Assembly (NCBI GenBank): GCA_015179045.1
Contig: WHUZ01000009.1
Location: forward strand, 930,001-994,000
Length of the DNA: 64,000 bases
Direction of reading: 5' to 3'
Source of the DNA: Kalaharituber pfeilii
Lineage: Eukaryota > Ascomycota > Pezizomycetes > Pezizales > Pezizaceae
Under the pieces are notes generated by a model. It saw only the letters and a list, made by a program, of their open reading frames with translations, ran no database searches and was not told the origin of the DNA. Below, piece after piece: positions 48,741-61,221 of this stretch (position 1 is the first letter of the stretch; every line of letters starts with the position of its first letter). The position numbers were made by a program, and so were the translations under genes.

Positions 48741-49845
48741 GCTGGCGATGGGAATTGGAGGTCTGGGGAGGGTCTGTGTTGAACGAGTCTAACTCTCCAG
48801 TCGGGAGCGTTGCTTGGGTCGAAGGATTGAAAGGAAGACGCTCGCTTAGAGCTGCTAGTTGCAATCGTTGACCATCCGCAGCTGGATATAGGCCTGGCCA
48901 GATCTTGCAAGGTGTCCCAAGAAAATGAGAGCGTCTCCGAGATGCCGTGGGGAAGCTTAACTCTGGTGGTGGGGGCAGCGTTCGCTTGTGGGGGACGAAG
49001 ACGCCAAGATTTCAGCAGGGAAACGCCAAGCCCGGGATTCAGGGTAAGCCGCGAGAGCCGCCATTCGCAGCGCTCAACACAGTGGACTCTCGTTATGAGA
49101 GGCATCTTGAAAGCCTGGGCCTCTTACTGCAGCATCTTGTAGAAAAAAGCACCCCCATGGCCTGGCACTAGGAATCACTGCTATGGGTGCTTGCAATAGG
49201 GGGTATTTCGCAAAAACTCAACGGAGGGCGCACACGGGTCAAACTAGGAAACGATTTCCCTCACCTCGCTAATATGCCCCAACTCCCCCAGCAAGGTGTT
49301 CTCAAAGCGTATTCCGTCAATGACACCTACACTTTTTGCCTTTGCATCTACTACCATCTAGCCTCTCCTCTACAAGCCGTAGCCGCCCTCCCAGGTTCGT
49401 CAACAGGCCTCTAGTTTCCCAAGGCAGCAATCTCAACGATCTTCTTCCTTTAGTCTCCCTGAATAGCCTTGAGCTCTCCTTATTCCTTCTGCTTCTCCCC
49501 CTCCTCGCTAACAACTCATAACAAACCCTCTTCACTATAGTGTGTACGATGCCTTCTAACCAACCGTACGATAAACTCCCCCAGTATAGCGTCAAGGCTA
49601 GGGCGGAACCAATGTGGTCGCAATGCCTCACTCAGACCCCCCCAGAGTCGTTCAAATAGAGCCCCATTCCCCCGTTAAGCCCGTCCTTCTCTCAAGAACA
49701 TACTGCTACTCAACCACTGAGTAGCAAATATTGAGTTCTCTGGTGGTCTTCTTCTCTTCCTTTGTCACGGTTCTCGGGTCCACACAGAACCCAGAACCCA
49801 CATACCCTCACTCAAATCTCTACAGATTCCGATACCATCGCCGTC
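48741..49845. other. Divergent intergenic region
   Basis: Lies between the leftward kelch gene and the rightward secreted-protein gene, so it probably holds both promoters. A CT-rich stretch at 49730-49770 precedes the second. No gene recognised. Confidence 0.5.
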
Positions 49846-50944
49846 ATGCTGTTCTCCGCTACTGTTTATGTAGCCTTTGGGTTCGGTACTATCGTTTCGG
49901 CTTTTCCAATCCCATTTGGGGACCGGGGCCTGTTTGTAAGTGCTCGAGCTGTCTGCAAAGCGGATGTTTTACAAACTAATGAAATGATAGCCCGCTACCA
50001 TGTGTTCTCCGGGTTTGCTCCCTAGTTTCCCCGTTTTGTCCTCTGCCGTTCGGTCCAGCGAGGGCATGATACCGTCAGTCCCATCTGAACCTTGCGTTTC
50101 AGCCTCTGTTGTCTCGATCCCCATAAGCTCCGGCCCCGGTCCTGCCCCCTTCGACCCTCAAGTCGAGGTCATTACCAAACTTCAGCGCCGTTCCGAGCCC
50201 GCCCCCGCGGAGAGCCCCCAGGCTCCTCCTATCAGTGATGCCACAGCTGCTGCTAATGACGCGCAGGACTCAGTCTCATCTGTCCCCGACCCCTCCGATG
50301 TCTCTGCCTCAGCTGAGGAGGTTCGCAGGAATCCCTTGCGCTTACTCCGCGCGGTTGCCCAAAAGTTTCGTGATTCATTTCAGTGGGTCAAGACCTCAAA
50401 GGGTTGGCAGTGGGTCCAGCGCCAGGGCTCCAAAATTGCCGAACTCATGAAGAAGGCATGGAACTGGTTTACCCGTGTCATCTTACAGAGGGATCCAATT
50501 CCCGCTTCTACAAATGAAGAAAACAAGCTCCGGAATGCAGAACTTATACCTCCTGCCACGAAGTTGGGCGAAGATGCTACCACCACTGCCACCGGCGTCG
50601 ATGCCGTCACTACCACTATTTCTGCTCCGATTGCCGCCGCTTCCAAAATCCGTGCTCACGAGGCTGAAATTGAAAATACATACAGCGATCTTTGGATCGA
50701 CTGGGAGAAAGAAAACGGTAGAGGCCGACCGTTGGGAAATTCCGTCCGTCACGGAGAGCGACCAACGAGGCGTCCCTGGTTGGATCTGACTGAGCGTCCT
50801 CCCGGATTTTTGCCGTGGTACACGGACTATGGTCAGTATGAGCTTGCAAAGCTTGAGCGTGAGCAGATACGTCGTTGGGATGAAGGTTGGGTTCCAAAGG
50901 AGCCAACCTGGAGAGACATTTTAAGGGAAATGGCCGTTGGGTAG
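49846..50944 (+). CDS. Putative secreted protein, Ser/Pro/Ala-rich with Trp-rich C-terminus
   Basis: Two exons: 49846-49935 and 49991-50944 (GTAAGT...ATAG, phase 0); 347 aa. Exon 1 is MLFSATVYVAFGFGTIVSAF followed by PIPFGD, a typical signal peptide with cleavage likely after VSA. The middle is Ser/Pro/Ala-rich and low in Cys. A Trp/Lys stretch FQWVKTSKGWQWVQRQG (near residue 155) and a C-terminal part with RPWLDLTERPPGFLPWYTDY suggest a folded piece. No known domain recognised. Small secreted proteins of fungi are often lineage-specific; a role in host interaction or cell wall would be a guess. Confidence 0.7.
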
Positions 50945-53404
50945 GGGCGGGAATTGTTGTCTATTCCTTGTTTTCTTTTTTGTAATTCCTGTTGGCTCTC
51001 GAAACCCTGGTTCTATTTGTAAATTAGAGTTTATATATTACATTAATGCTAGAAGAACTTGAAGATTGAGTGAGGATGCTCAAGTCGACTTTACCGTCTT
51101 CTTTCTTTAATTTTAGTTATTTATTTATTTAATTTTTGCTCTGTCAACTGTCTTGTCCTATTGTTTCTTGTCACTCTTTACTTAATCATATTACATGCTA
51201 GTGTTTAGTTTTTCATAGCTGGGAGATCAGATCACTCCTAGAAGACCTATAGTAGGCCTCAGATGAAAATTTCTTTTTGTCAATGTTTGACAAAGCTATT
51301 GCGCGTTTCAGCATAGTGAAATTTTTCAAAAGTGTACATAGTGGATATGGAGAGAAAAAGCTAGAAGCAATGAAGAGCTTTTATTCCTACTGGTCTGTTG
51401 CGTGGGTTCCTCGGTTACTACTTCTGGTAGTGACTACCAAAATTGCGTGATGGAGGTTGGCGTCACGGGACTTGCGCCTGCAACGGCAAAAAAAAAAAAA
51501 AAAAGATGCGCGAACGAGGTAAATAGACGCGAAGTCGCTCTCACTTGCTGCGTCTCCGTTCGAAATCTCAGCAGCTATCATACATACTTGCCACAAGACT
51601 GAAGCGGACTAATGTATCAGTAGAAACCCCTGCCGTGTCAGCAGCCTTTTGCTGATAGGTGATGCGCGATGATGGTGAAACGAAGGGGTGCCTTCTTGCG
51701 GGGGCGCTTAGAAATCTTAGTGCCCCTCCCCCTTCCCCCCCCGTAAGACGATATGATATGTAAAATCTCATTGTCTACCATTCCGGGGTATGCTACGGTG
51801 GGGGATTGCGGTTTCGGGATTACGCACCGTGTACCAGCTGAACCGAGCCAAACTACCCCCCCCCCCCCCCCGTTCTGCTGGCTGTCAGCCTAACAAAAAA
51901 AAAAAAAAAAGCATCAGACAAGTAATGAGGAAGCGAGCTCTCCGGTGTACCTACCTTCACACCGTTTGGTCATGGAAAAATCAGTTCGTATCATAGCCGA
52001 GAGGGGGGCGTGTATATCGTATATATCCAATTGTTTTCGCCTCCCCCCTCCAATCCGCTTATCTTTTTTTTTTTTTTTTTTTTGTTGGTAACTCGCGGGA
52101 CGAAGTCACCATTCCTTTCGTTTTCGTTTTCGTTTTCTTTTTTTGCGGGAGGGTTTACATTCCTCACTCTTTTAATTCCCGCTCCTCCATCTTTCGTTTA
52201 CCGTTATCACTCCTTCGTTTAAAGTCTTTCCATTGCGCTGGCTTTCGCACTTTGACAAAAAAAAAAAACTCACGTTTAGCATCCATTCATTCATTCATTC
52301 ATTTTTCATTTATCCATTCGCTACTACGGTAGTTACGCTCCCTTCATTTTGTTTCACGAAAGCATATTTTTTTTTTTTTTTTTTTTTACGACGTCAAGAA
52401 TCCAACAACACAAATATACACCTGGCGCCAAAATTTAAGGTTACACTCGCGGCTACCAAACGAAAAAAAAAAAATCTATTTGGTTAACTGACAAATCCCA
52501 AAACTTCCTCCCTTACCTTGGAAATTTACATTACATTGAACCGCCCATTTGTCCGCGGATTTGAGAAGATTGAGGTTTGAGCGGTAAATCCCTTCTCGTA
52601 TATCCTGATCCCAGCAGCGGTTTCGCACCTCCCACTCGCTTTCTTTCAACGGTGCTTTTCGATTCCCACTCGCTTTCTTTCGGCGGCGTTTTTCGATTCC
52701 CAATATATAGTCCCCTCGGAACTTCAACCCCCGTCGTCGCATTTCTTCTATTTACCTATATCTGATTTTAGCCGTTTCCACACCCGCAGCCACCGCGTCC
52801 CTGGTGCTTTTCGGACTCCAGCAGCCGCAATCCCAATTCGGTAGTTGTCAGATACACTAGCCTCGCTGTTATTACAACTCTCGGTTTTACCCACACGTTG
52901 CGCCATTGTTTGATTAGAGTTTTTTTGTTTCTGGATATTGTCAGATCTACGCAATATATAGCGAAAGCTCAAGTGGATACTGTGTTCTCCACACAAAGGG
53001 GGATCCTCCACACCACAACTTTTTGCAAAGCTGTGCAATCCAGGATTCCCTCGGGTGCGACCAGGATATATATACCCGGGTGGACTCACTTTTGCGAAAA
53101 TATATTACTTTATTCTACAGGGCTAGGTGGTAAACTTAGGGTTGGGACAGATTTCTGGACTTTAGATACGTTGAAATAAACGGTTTTGCGTCCCGGCGGT
53201 ACGTTACTGACGGTTTGTGGTTTGGAACAAGGGGGGACAGAAAACAAAAAAGAGATATATACATATATATATAAGGAATATATCGATTCGATTGGATTCG
53301 ATTCAGTTCGAACTCGGAAGGAAAGGGTGAGTTCACGGGGTATTTTGGTTCTGAAGGAGGATAGATTCGAAAAGGGATAATTGTGGTTGAGGTTTCTTCT
53401 GAGG
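50945..53404. other. Intergenic, low complexity
   Basis: Many homopolymers: A15 (51488-51503), C15 (51856-51870), A-run (51895-51910), T18 (52065-52083), T-run (52367-52387). Also TTTCGT repeats (52107-52140) and CATT repeats (52281-52305). No supported gene. Confidence 0.5.
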
Positions 53405-54129
53405 ATGAATTCGTTTCATGGGGGAATGGCAAATGGTCCTTGGAGGATAATCAGGAGCATATTAGCAGCACTCCTTCTTTTGACTACCACCGTCTCCGCC
53501 GGAGCAATCTCGACTCCTACTACAAATAACCCGGTCCCAGCCGACCTCGCCGATACTGGCTCCTCCGGACTCGACCTCCATACACCACCCCCTCACACCC
53601 CACTGGTCCAGAACTCTACTTGCCCCCTCCGGCCCCCAACGATACCACCGTCACTCTCGCCGTCATCACCGACCCGTCTCTCCGCTGGTCCCACTTCGAC
53701 ACGCCCTCCGCCTGGGAACCCTTCACCATCCCTCTCTCCACCTTCGTCTCCCTCCCCACCGACCCCACCCTCTCGCACCTCTCCGGCAAGATCCTCGCCG
53801 CCGCAATTCCGGCTGAAGTCACCTGCGCCACCTTTTCGAGCGAGAACTGCGACGGTACTAGACGGTCCGGACGCAAGGGGGAATTTCACTGCGCGTTTAA
53901 CTTGCTAGGAGGAGGCGAGATGATGAGGTGGGGGGTCCCGACGAGGCCGAAGTGTATGCTGTGCCTGAGAAGCGATGGGGTCGTTGAGGGGAAGAGGGTG
54001 TATGATAGGTTCGAGGTGGAGATGTGTGAGCCGCATGAGGATATGGTGAAGAAGAGGGTGCGGGAGAGAAAGGAGCGGGAGAGAGAGCGGGAGAGAGGAG
54101 GGGAAAGAGGACAGAAGGTGCTGGGGTGA
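53405..54129 (+). CDS. Putative secreted Cys-containing protein (apparent frameshift)
   Basis: Starts MNSFHGGMANGPWRIIRS, followed by a hydrophobic signal (ILAALLLLTTTVSAGA). The first frame stays open into a low-complexity Pro/Ser stretch, but from about 53590-53620 a better protein is in the next frame: PPAPNDTTVTLAVITDPSLR, WSHFDTPSAWEPFTIPLSTF, AEVTCATFSSENCDG, KCMLCLRSDGVVEG, and a C-terminal Arg/Glu-rich run to 54129. A frame change or an unseen intron joins them; no good GT-AG pair was found. Secreted in the prediction, with at least seven Cys. Function unknown. It could be a pseudogene. Confidence 0.45.
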
Positions 54130-56302
54130 ACTCCGACAACTAGATCAGAAACCTTCAAGGCGCCCCAAAAGCCGCACTCCCGCTTTTCAAAGTTATATTT
54201 CCGCCTGCATTCACGACATATTTTTAGATCTTACGAAATCTTGCCTTTCATGTACTTCTACCACCGGCTGAGTCGCATTAGTGCAGTTAACTTACAAAAG
54301 ACTTAGGAGGGTTTTTTTTTTTTTTTTTTTGGTTGGGTTTTTATTAAATTTTCCTTTATGAAGGTCATGTGGGGGGGGGGGGGAAACGGGGTTTGCGGTG
54401 TTTTTGGTGTTTTTATATTTGATTTTTCTATTTCTTTTTTCTTCTACGAGGGGTAAAAACATGATCCCTTTTTATTTGTTTCCCCTTTATAAGGTGGAGT
54501 GGAGGGCGATCGAGTGAGGGCTTGCAGTACGATGGGGTACTTGTATACTTTATCTCCAGTGTCTGCCTCCTTTGAGTTCCCTTCTCTAAACACTACATAT
54601 ATGTAGTAGTTATCTTGCGAATATAGAGCTCGAAGACTTAGAGAGTGTACTCAAAGACTTAGAGAGTGTATATATAGCAGAAATTGCCGTTGCGCAACAT
54701 GTAGACGAGGTACTGTACTTTGATATTCTCTACAATGTATCTCGCTAGCCAGACCCTACAATGTGATATTCACATACCAGTCGTCAACTAAATACTGTGT
54801 ACAGTAATAACTTCAAATTAAATTCCATGATACTACTTTTATTGTCAAACGTACATTAAGCAGCTACATTACAACATAATTGTAATACATCAGGGGGTAC
54901 TTATATGCATACCTACTTGTACTTAGTGATCCAGTGGGTACTTCGATCTTATTGCCAAGGCGGTATGAGTGCAGGACACTTAAAGTATGTAGCTATTCCG
55001 GTATGTACCGCCGCATGAATACCGTAAGTGATGTAATAATACGTACAGAGTTGCATATTCGCACAGTCTGCATTACGGTATGCTGTTCTATTCTGGGATT
55101 ATGTGAGGACCAGTCCGAAGAATCGGTATGGTTTCAAGTACGTACTCTGTATTGAACGGTGTGTATTATATTATGAACTACATGACGTCGGATGTTATAC
55201 TTACTATTACACTGTACCGGGTGCTAAAATATTCAGCCACCAGGATTGTCTCTAATGAATAAAATCGTCCAGGCGCAAGGGTAGAATAGCCTGTTTTCTA
55301 AGTTCACTATGGTGAACTATGATGTATACTTCTTAGAGCGGATTCCTCTACTACGTTCTGAGCAAGAGTGTAGACTTCAAAGAATACTTGCGATAAGGTA
55401 CCAATGCATATGGTCACAAGTCATGATACGATTGACCATCTTGAAGGTACTATTTATCCCAAGTATGGATTTTCCCGCTGGTATCTTCTAGCTCAGTTTC
55501 TGAGAAATCCCAGTTTTCCTCACCGCGAGAAGGTCCATACTATACATGGATTGTACAGCTAATGTCTGAAGTTTTCTTCGCCGTGATGTTTGGTGTTACG
55601 GTTGCGACCGACCGTCTCAAAAACCGATGCACCAAAAGGTAGAGCTACCGGAAACCACCCGGTAATACGGTCGGTTTAAACTGGAGTATCCGTCGGGGCA
55701 GCACAGCCAGCAATATGGGTCTACAAGTCGATACCATGCCCGCGGCTGACATACGCACCGCTCTCGCCATCCTCTAACTTGACCACGGCTCCTCTCTCCA
55801 TAGTTAATGCACCCTCTGAAATAGCATTAGTAGCATCTTCTTCCGTACTGCCGAAAAGGCCCAGCATCCATATAAAGCACATTCTTGAGCATTTCGTGAA
55901 TCTTGTTGGAGAGAACTGCAGATGTAAGATATAACCTTGCAAGACTATGGTATGAATTTGTAGTATAGTCCAAATTCATCAAGAAAACTGTACATGGTAG
56001 TGACGAGACTCACCGGTAAGAAGTTTTTGATGTCTGTGATTTTGAAGTTCATGTTCAGCAGTAATGCGATGTCGATGGTCATTGATGCCCTTTTTCCTGC
56101 CACTCTTCGTTTTCATAGTATATGTCACGGAAGTTACTCGACACTTAGGCATAGCTTTGTCATGATTCTAAAATATCGATATGCTTAAGGATTTCTATAA
56201 TTCATCAAAAAACGACTTCCTGAGAATTGACGTTGGACATCGGAAGAATATCCCAAAGATGTTCTGCCAGTACAACCAACACTGGATCCATCTTTGCATA
56301 AC

Positions 56303-56336
<34 letters not shown>

Positions 56337-57125
56337 TGGATACAAAGAACGAAACGGAGCTTCAAGGCATTCAGACGGTATCAGGTGTATAATCGATGCT
56401 ACAAATTCCCCAGTTTCATTTTTCCTCAAATCTTTTCCCAATTCCTGAGATACGGCCTAGAAGGCTTGCCCCCATTTGAGGAAATTTCTGGAAGAGAGTG
56501 GAAAAACACAATCCGAAGGTATAAATCTTAATGTCATTTTAGATGATGCTGAATCTATGCCCTTCTCAAGTTTGATTGTCACAAATTGTCCAGAAGTTGC
56601 CCGAATGCTTTTCTAACACTAGGTCTCCCATGCCAAAGTTCCGATACTTCATCGACAAATTCTCCGAATTCGAAATGTGAAGTCGATCTTGCGGTTTCAT
56701 CGCCATACTCCTTCAATTCGAAGTAATACGCCTGAACTATTGGTTCTGTCGACACCGGCGAAAGTATGGTAGTTTTTCAGATGCTCTTCTGATGTCACTT
56801 CAAAATCGCACCCGCAACATGTGGCCCAATCAGCGCCACAAACGAGACAGTGCTCGATGTTCAACCTCACTTAATGGTAAGCTGTGACGCGCAATGCGGA
56901 TTGTAGGGGCAAAATGTAAGACAAGACAGGTGAACATTACCCTGAACAAACTTGGAAACACATTCCAGTTCGATATATGGTGGTATTTATTATTGTTACC
57001 GGTTGTAGTGCGTCTGTTACGAGACTAGTAGCTTTGGTAATTTGTAATGACCTAGAGAATTATAGACAAACTATATATATAAAGAAAAATACAGTACGCA
57101 TCAAGGCATATTTGATATGGAAGCA
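54130..57125. other. Intergenic with decayed coding traces
   Basis: T21 (54310-54331), G12 (54371-54382) and a T28 run (56307-56335). A minus-strand frame at 55721-55942 (GLFGSTEEDATNAISEG...) and a degenerate one at 56579-56880 look protein-like but are not assigned. ACGAGACTAG occurs at 57019. Confidence 0.4.
56579..56880 (-). pseudogene. Unassigned degenerate coding sequence
   Basis: The minus strand reads NIEHCLVCGADWATCCGCDF and EVTSEEHLKN in one frame. From about 56760 in the next frame it reads SPVSTEPIVQAYYFELKEYG, DETARSTSHFEFGEF and VDEVSELWHGRPSVRKAFGQ, ending LLDNL with a stop. The composition is protein-like (CxxC pairs, alternating charged and hydrophobic residues) and a frame shift or intron joins the parts. 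I do not recognise a family. Confidence 0.3.
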
Positions 57126-59400
57126 CTACCACCACACCACCAAATCCACCTGCAACCCCACCAACCATCCCACAATCACCACCCACATGACACTCCACAC
57201 GCCCCCTCCTCTAGCAATAGACACTCCGCAACTCTCTACCCACCCCCTGACCCCTACTGCAAAAGCCCCACCACCACCCCACCCTCCTGCCCATACTCCT
57301 TTCCCAAACGTCATATTGACTTCCAGAATCCCGTACTCTATCTCCTCCCCATTTTCATCCTTTCTCTCCCTTTTCTCAACCCTATATACTCCGCCCCCAT
57401 TTAGCTCTGTTCCACTCACCAAATCCACCACACAAAGCATCTGCTCAGGATTCTCTATCCTCGGGTTCGCATCCGAATAGTGCATGGGATTAATAGATAT
57501 CCTCAGCGTGGCGTCCCTATACATCACATTCCTGATATCTGTTTCATTCGGCACCTGCGGCTTCAATGCACCTCCAAAGCCAGCTGCGAAGCTGTTCAAA
57601 ATATCCGACTCTGAAATATTGGATTGCGAGCTCGTAATGTTAACACCAGTGGTATATCCCGGGATGAGGTCGGTGGCAGCAGGAAACACCACTCCGACAG
57701 GCCCGACAACGAAAACCTGCCTTCCCAGCGCGGGCGGTCCCGCCGAGATGCGGATGGGTTTCATAGATTCTTTACCGTTGGCGGTAGGGAAGAAAAGGCC
57801 CATCATTGCCATCTTGTCCTGAAGGTTTCCGTCGGTGCGGTCCTTGATCAGGATCTCCATGGTTGAGTTGAGTTTGATGTCGAAGTTTGTTCCTTTTTCG
57901 TCGGACAACTCGGCTTTGCCCAGGGCCTGCTCTAGGAGGGCTGCAGATTCCCCGTTTGCATTCCCACCTCCTTGATTATCCTTTTCCGTATTCCCTCCGT
58001 CCTTCTCGACATTCCTATATATCCAATTCCTTATATCATATCTCAATTCCTCTGACACTGGCAACTCTGCTTCTACAATCGTGGCAAATTCCACTGCCTG
58101 CATCGTAGAATTCTCCCTCATTGCACCGAACATTAGACTATTCCTCAACTGTACCCCAGCCAACGGTATAAACAGGGACGCGATAGCTGCGTTCGCTGGT
58201 GTAAGATACCCCTTCTTCGCCTGGGTCGCATACGATGGCGCAAATCCGCACTTCAAGAACTGTGCATGCCACCGTGATACTTCCTTCACTGTGCTATCAG
58301 GTGCGGCTGATGCTGTAGGTACCTTCTTCCTTATATACCTTTCAAAAATTGGTTGTAGGTCCTCAAAAACCTGGATAGCACTGTAATATGCTTGGACTAA
58401 CTTCCGTGTATCTCTTTCTCCATCTCCATTAGAGACCCCTACTTGCCCATTCATGGCAAGCATCAAATTCAAAAATGGGCTCCCAATTTCCCTATTTTCG
58501 ATGCTCTTTACCAACTCATTTATTCTATCCTGGACCCTCGACAGCCTCCCCTGTACATCCCCAAACTTACTATCCTCAATCAATTCCCTGAAGATTTCCT
58601 CCTCAAACTCTCCTCCTGTAGGTTCATTGTTCTTAACACATCCATGCAGGGCCATGTCATGCGCTTCCTCCTCCTCCACTTCAGGACACTCAGGAACCCT
58701 ACAAGAGTGCGAGGACCGAAGACATGCCATGCTCAGAACTTGGAAGTAGTAGCCTAACGCTATGCCTTTATTAGCTGTAGGATCTGCGTCGTAGGTTGAT
58801 TTCGCAGAATTGTATGCTGTAGCGGCGCTGGAGACGAGCTTGCATTGGATTCCAACTCCTTTGGGCGGCTGGGCCTCGCCTATCACGCCCTCCTGATGAG
58901 GTGTTGAGTCGCTGCCACGGCTGTAGAAGTCGCGAATATACTATCCCATGTATAAAACCTCCAGTCAGCCATTAGGATCCACACAACTGGCAAGAATGCA
59001 CAGCGCTCACACTCGATCCTGGGACAAAACAGCACCATGTCTTTGTTTCCGACTCCCGCCCCTTCAAAGAGCACGTATGCTCACACTTATTTGACGAATA
59101 GCAATACATCCCTGTATCCGACAGATATTCTTCCTTGACCTCGTTTGGGCCGCATTCGTTGCCATGAGGGTGATAACCCTCGCAGGGCACGGCAAGGGGG
59201 GATTGGACGTACTCGTTGTAACAGTTATTGTCGGCTATGAGGCCATTGCAGGTTACGCAGGTTACGCAGATGGAGCCGTCGGGGTATTCAGTCAATTCGG
59301 CGAGGACGGAGCGGAGAAGGGAAAGGAGGAGGAGTGGGGTGATGAGGAGAAGATGGGGTGGAAGCCCGCGAAGGCCTGTACGGCGGGGGTAGTTGTTCAT
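57126..59400 (-). CDS. Putative cell-surface protein with Cys-rich N-terminus
   Basis: Two exons: 59011-59400 and 57126-58940 (donor GTGAGC, acceptor GATAG, phase 0); 734 aa. I start at the ATG at 59400 (MNNYPRRTGLRGLPPHLLLI), which gives a clean signal peptide ending LLRSVLA; an ATG 11 codons upstream is possible. Residues about 35-130 carry 11 Cys (SICVTCVTCNG, NNCYNEY, CGPNEVKEEY, YCYSSNKCEHTC, TWCC), a secreted-domain pattern. The large second part has several N-glycosylation sequons (NITSSQSNIS, NVTF-like) and no known domain. The C-terminus is hydrophobic (VWSVMWVVIVGWLVGLQV), so a GPI anchor or membrane anchor is likely. Function unknown. Confidence 0.7.
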
Positions 59401-61221
59401 GGTAGATGCTTGCCGGCATCCAATATCAATCACGGGCTCTAAGATGAAAGAAGGTGGATGACCACAGAGGGGTAAAGATCAAGAAGCCTGAAGTAGATAA
59501 ACGCCTCTGCTCTGATTGCAATTGTGTCTCCAATTCATGCATTATCTCCCAATTCCGCCTATTTAAGAGCCACAATTCATGTATGATATGTCTGGGGACA
59601 ACAAGTTAGACATGCATTCATGTACGCAGCCCCAGCGAGTCAAATTAAAGAAACAATTCCTGTCTATTGAGCCTCAAACAGGTTGGCGTCTAGCTGGCTC
59701 GATCAGTGGCTGGCTGTATTGTTGCCTTAGAAACATACTTGTATGCATGCCTACTACTGGTGCAGCTAGGAATCCCAATCCCCTTCCGCTGCAGATATGG
59801 TAATGCAATAAAGTATTAGCACCGAGAGGCGGAAATGGAGTATTTTGGTATTACAGCAAGCTCCTCTATTGATGAGATTATCCCCATCTACCTCTATCTG
59901 GCATGTCGAAACTCCAACAGATACCTCTGCAACTTTCCAGCGGTGATAACACCACCATCCTGCTCCCTCTTCTCTGCCTCCTACGCGTCTCGTGTGCCCC
60001 GTCCCCCCCATCAACAAGCTTTTCCTGGCCCTTCGTCTCCGTCCCACTTCCACTTGTCTCTTTTCCTGTTCCCGCTTGGCCTTATCGCGATCCACCGTTT
60101 CTAAATCCGTTCAAACATACAACACCAGTAGCTCTATCCTTGCTCCAGTATCCTTGCTCCAGGTGCCTGTGTGCCAAGTCACTCCCAGCAGGCGCTCAGC
60201 CATGACTGGCCCATGCCATTTAGTCAAAAAAAGAAAAAATTGCTGATGTATTGTGTGCACGACAGCTATTCCATGGTCATATGATACCCCCCCTCTCCTC
60301 CTCCCCCTCCCCGGTTCTAAATAGAAGCCGAAGTTCAAAAATCGCAAAAAATGTATAAAATATTGGGATAACTTGCAAATCTATATAAATGTATTTTGGA
60401 GAACCCGAATCTTTTATCAGAACTGACTTTGAGCAACTTATGGTTGAGGTCAAGGATTATATTAGCATCAGCTTTCCATCGTGTTCTGACAAATGCCTGC
60501 ATAATCTGGCATTTTCATCAAATTTATTTATTTACTTATTTATTTATTTATTTATTCACTCACTTATTTATTTTCTTTGCTCTAGTTTATTATTATTCGA
60601 CTTCCCGTTTCAGAATTTTTTTCCATCCCAAAATGGGAAATCTTTGGATCTCTTTCCCTATTCCATACGTCCCTGCACCCAGTCTCCCCAGGGATAAAAT
60701 TGCGATTATCAGACCCAGCTGCCAAATGCATGCACTGATCTCCCGACCTACTCTTATTCGTGATTGCTCGAAGATGTAGGGTTGCCCGCTTTAACAAACA
60801 TGTTGAAAGGAATTCGAGGGGTATGGCATGCACATAGATTCAAGATATTCCAAGAGCATACTGGCAGCGTTCTGTTGCTTGCCTAGCTATTCGAAATGTC
60901 GACCTTAATGGTAAAATTAACATACTTATAGTTCGGATCGGGAGTTTAGAGACGAAACACTAGTGACAACTTCCGAGGGCGGCATAACCTGGGCTTGGCG
61001 AGCGTCTTGCTGGCTGACGTTTTCATCGTTGCGTGCACTAATTTATCCAGGATGTCAACATTGCATTGTAGCTCGTGTTTCTCCCTTTACAACGTACTGT
61101 TAGCAGAATACTGTGTAGGAGATTCCATATCCTACCGCAAGTTTATTCCGAGTGGCTATTAGGATACGCTATTATTAATCGCCGACACTCCTGACGCAGA
61201 TCATATCAAGACAGTCCCATC
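59401..61221. other. Intergenic, no gene seen
   Basis: A pyrimidine-rich stretch (59940-60110) and a TTTA microsatellite (60523-60572). Short frames are not credible. Confidence 0.5.
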
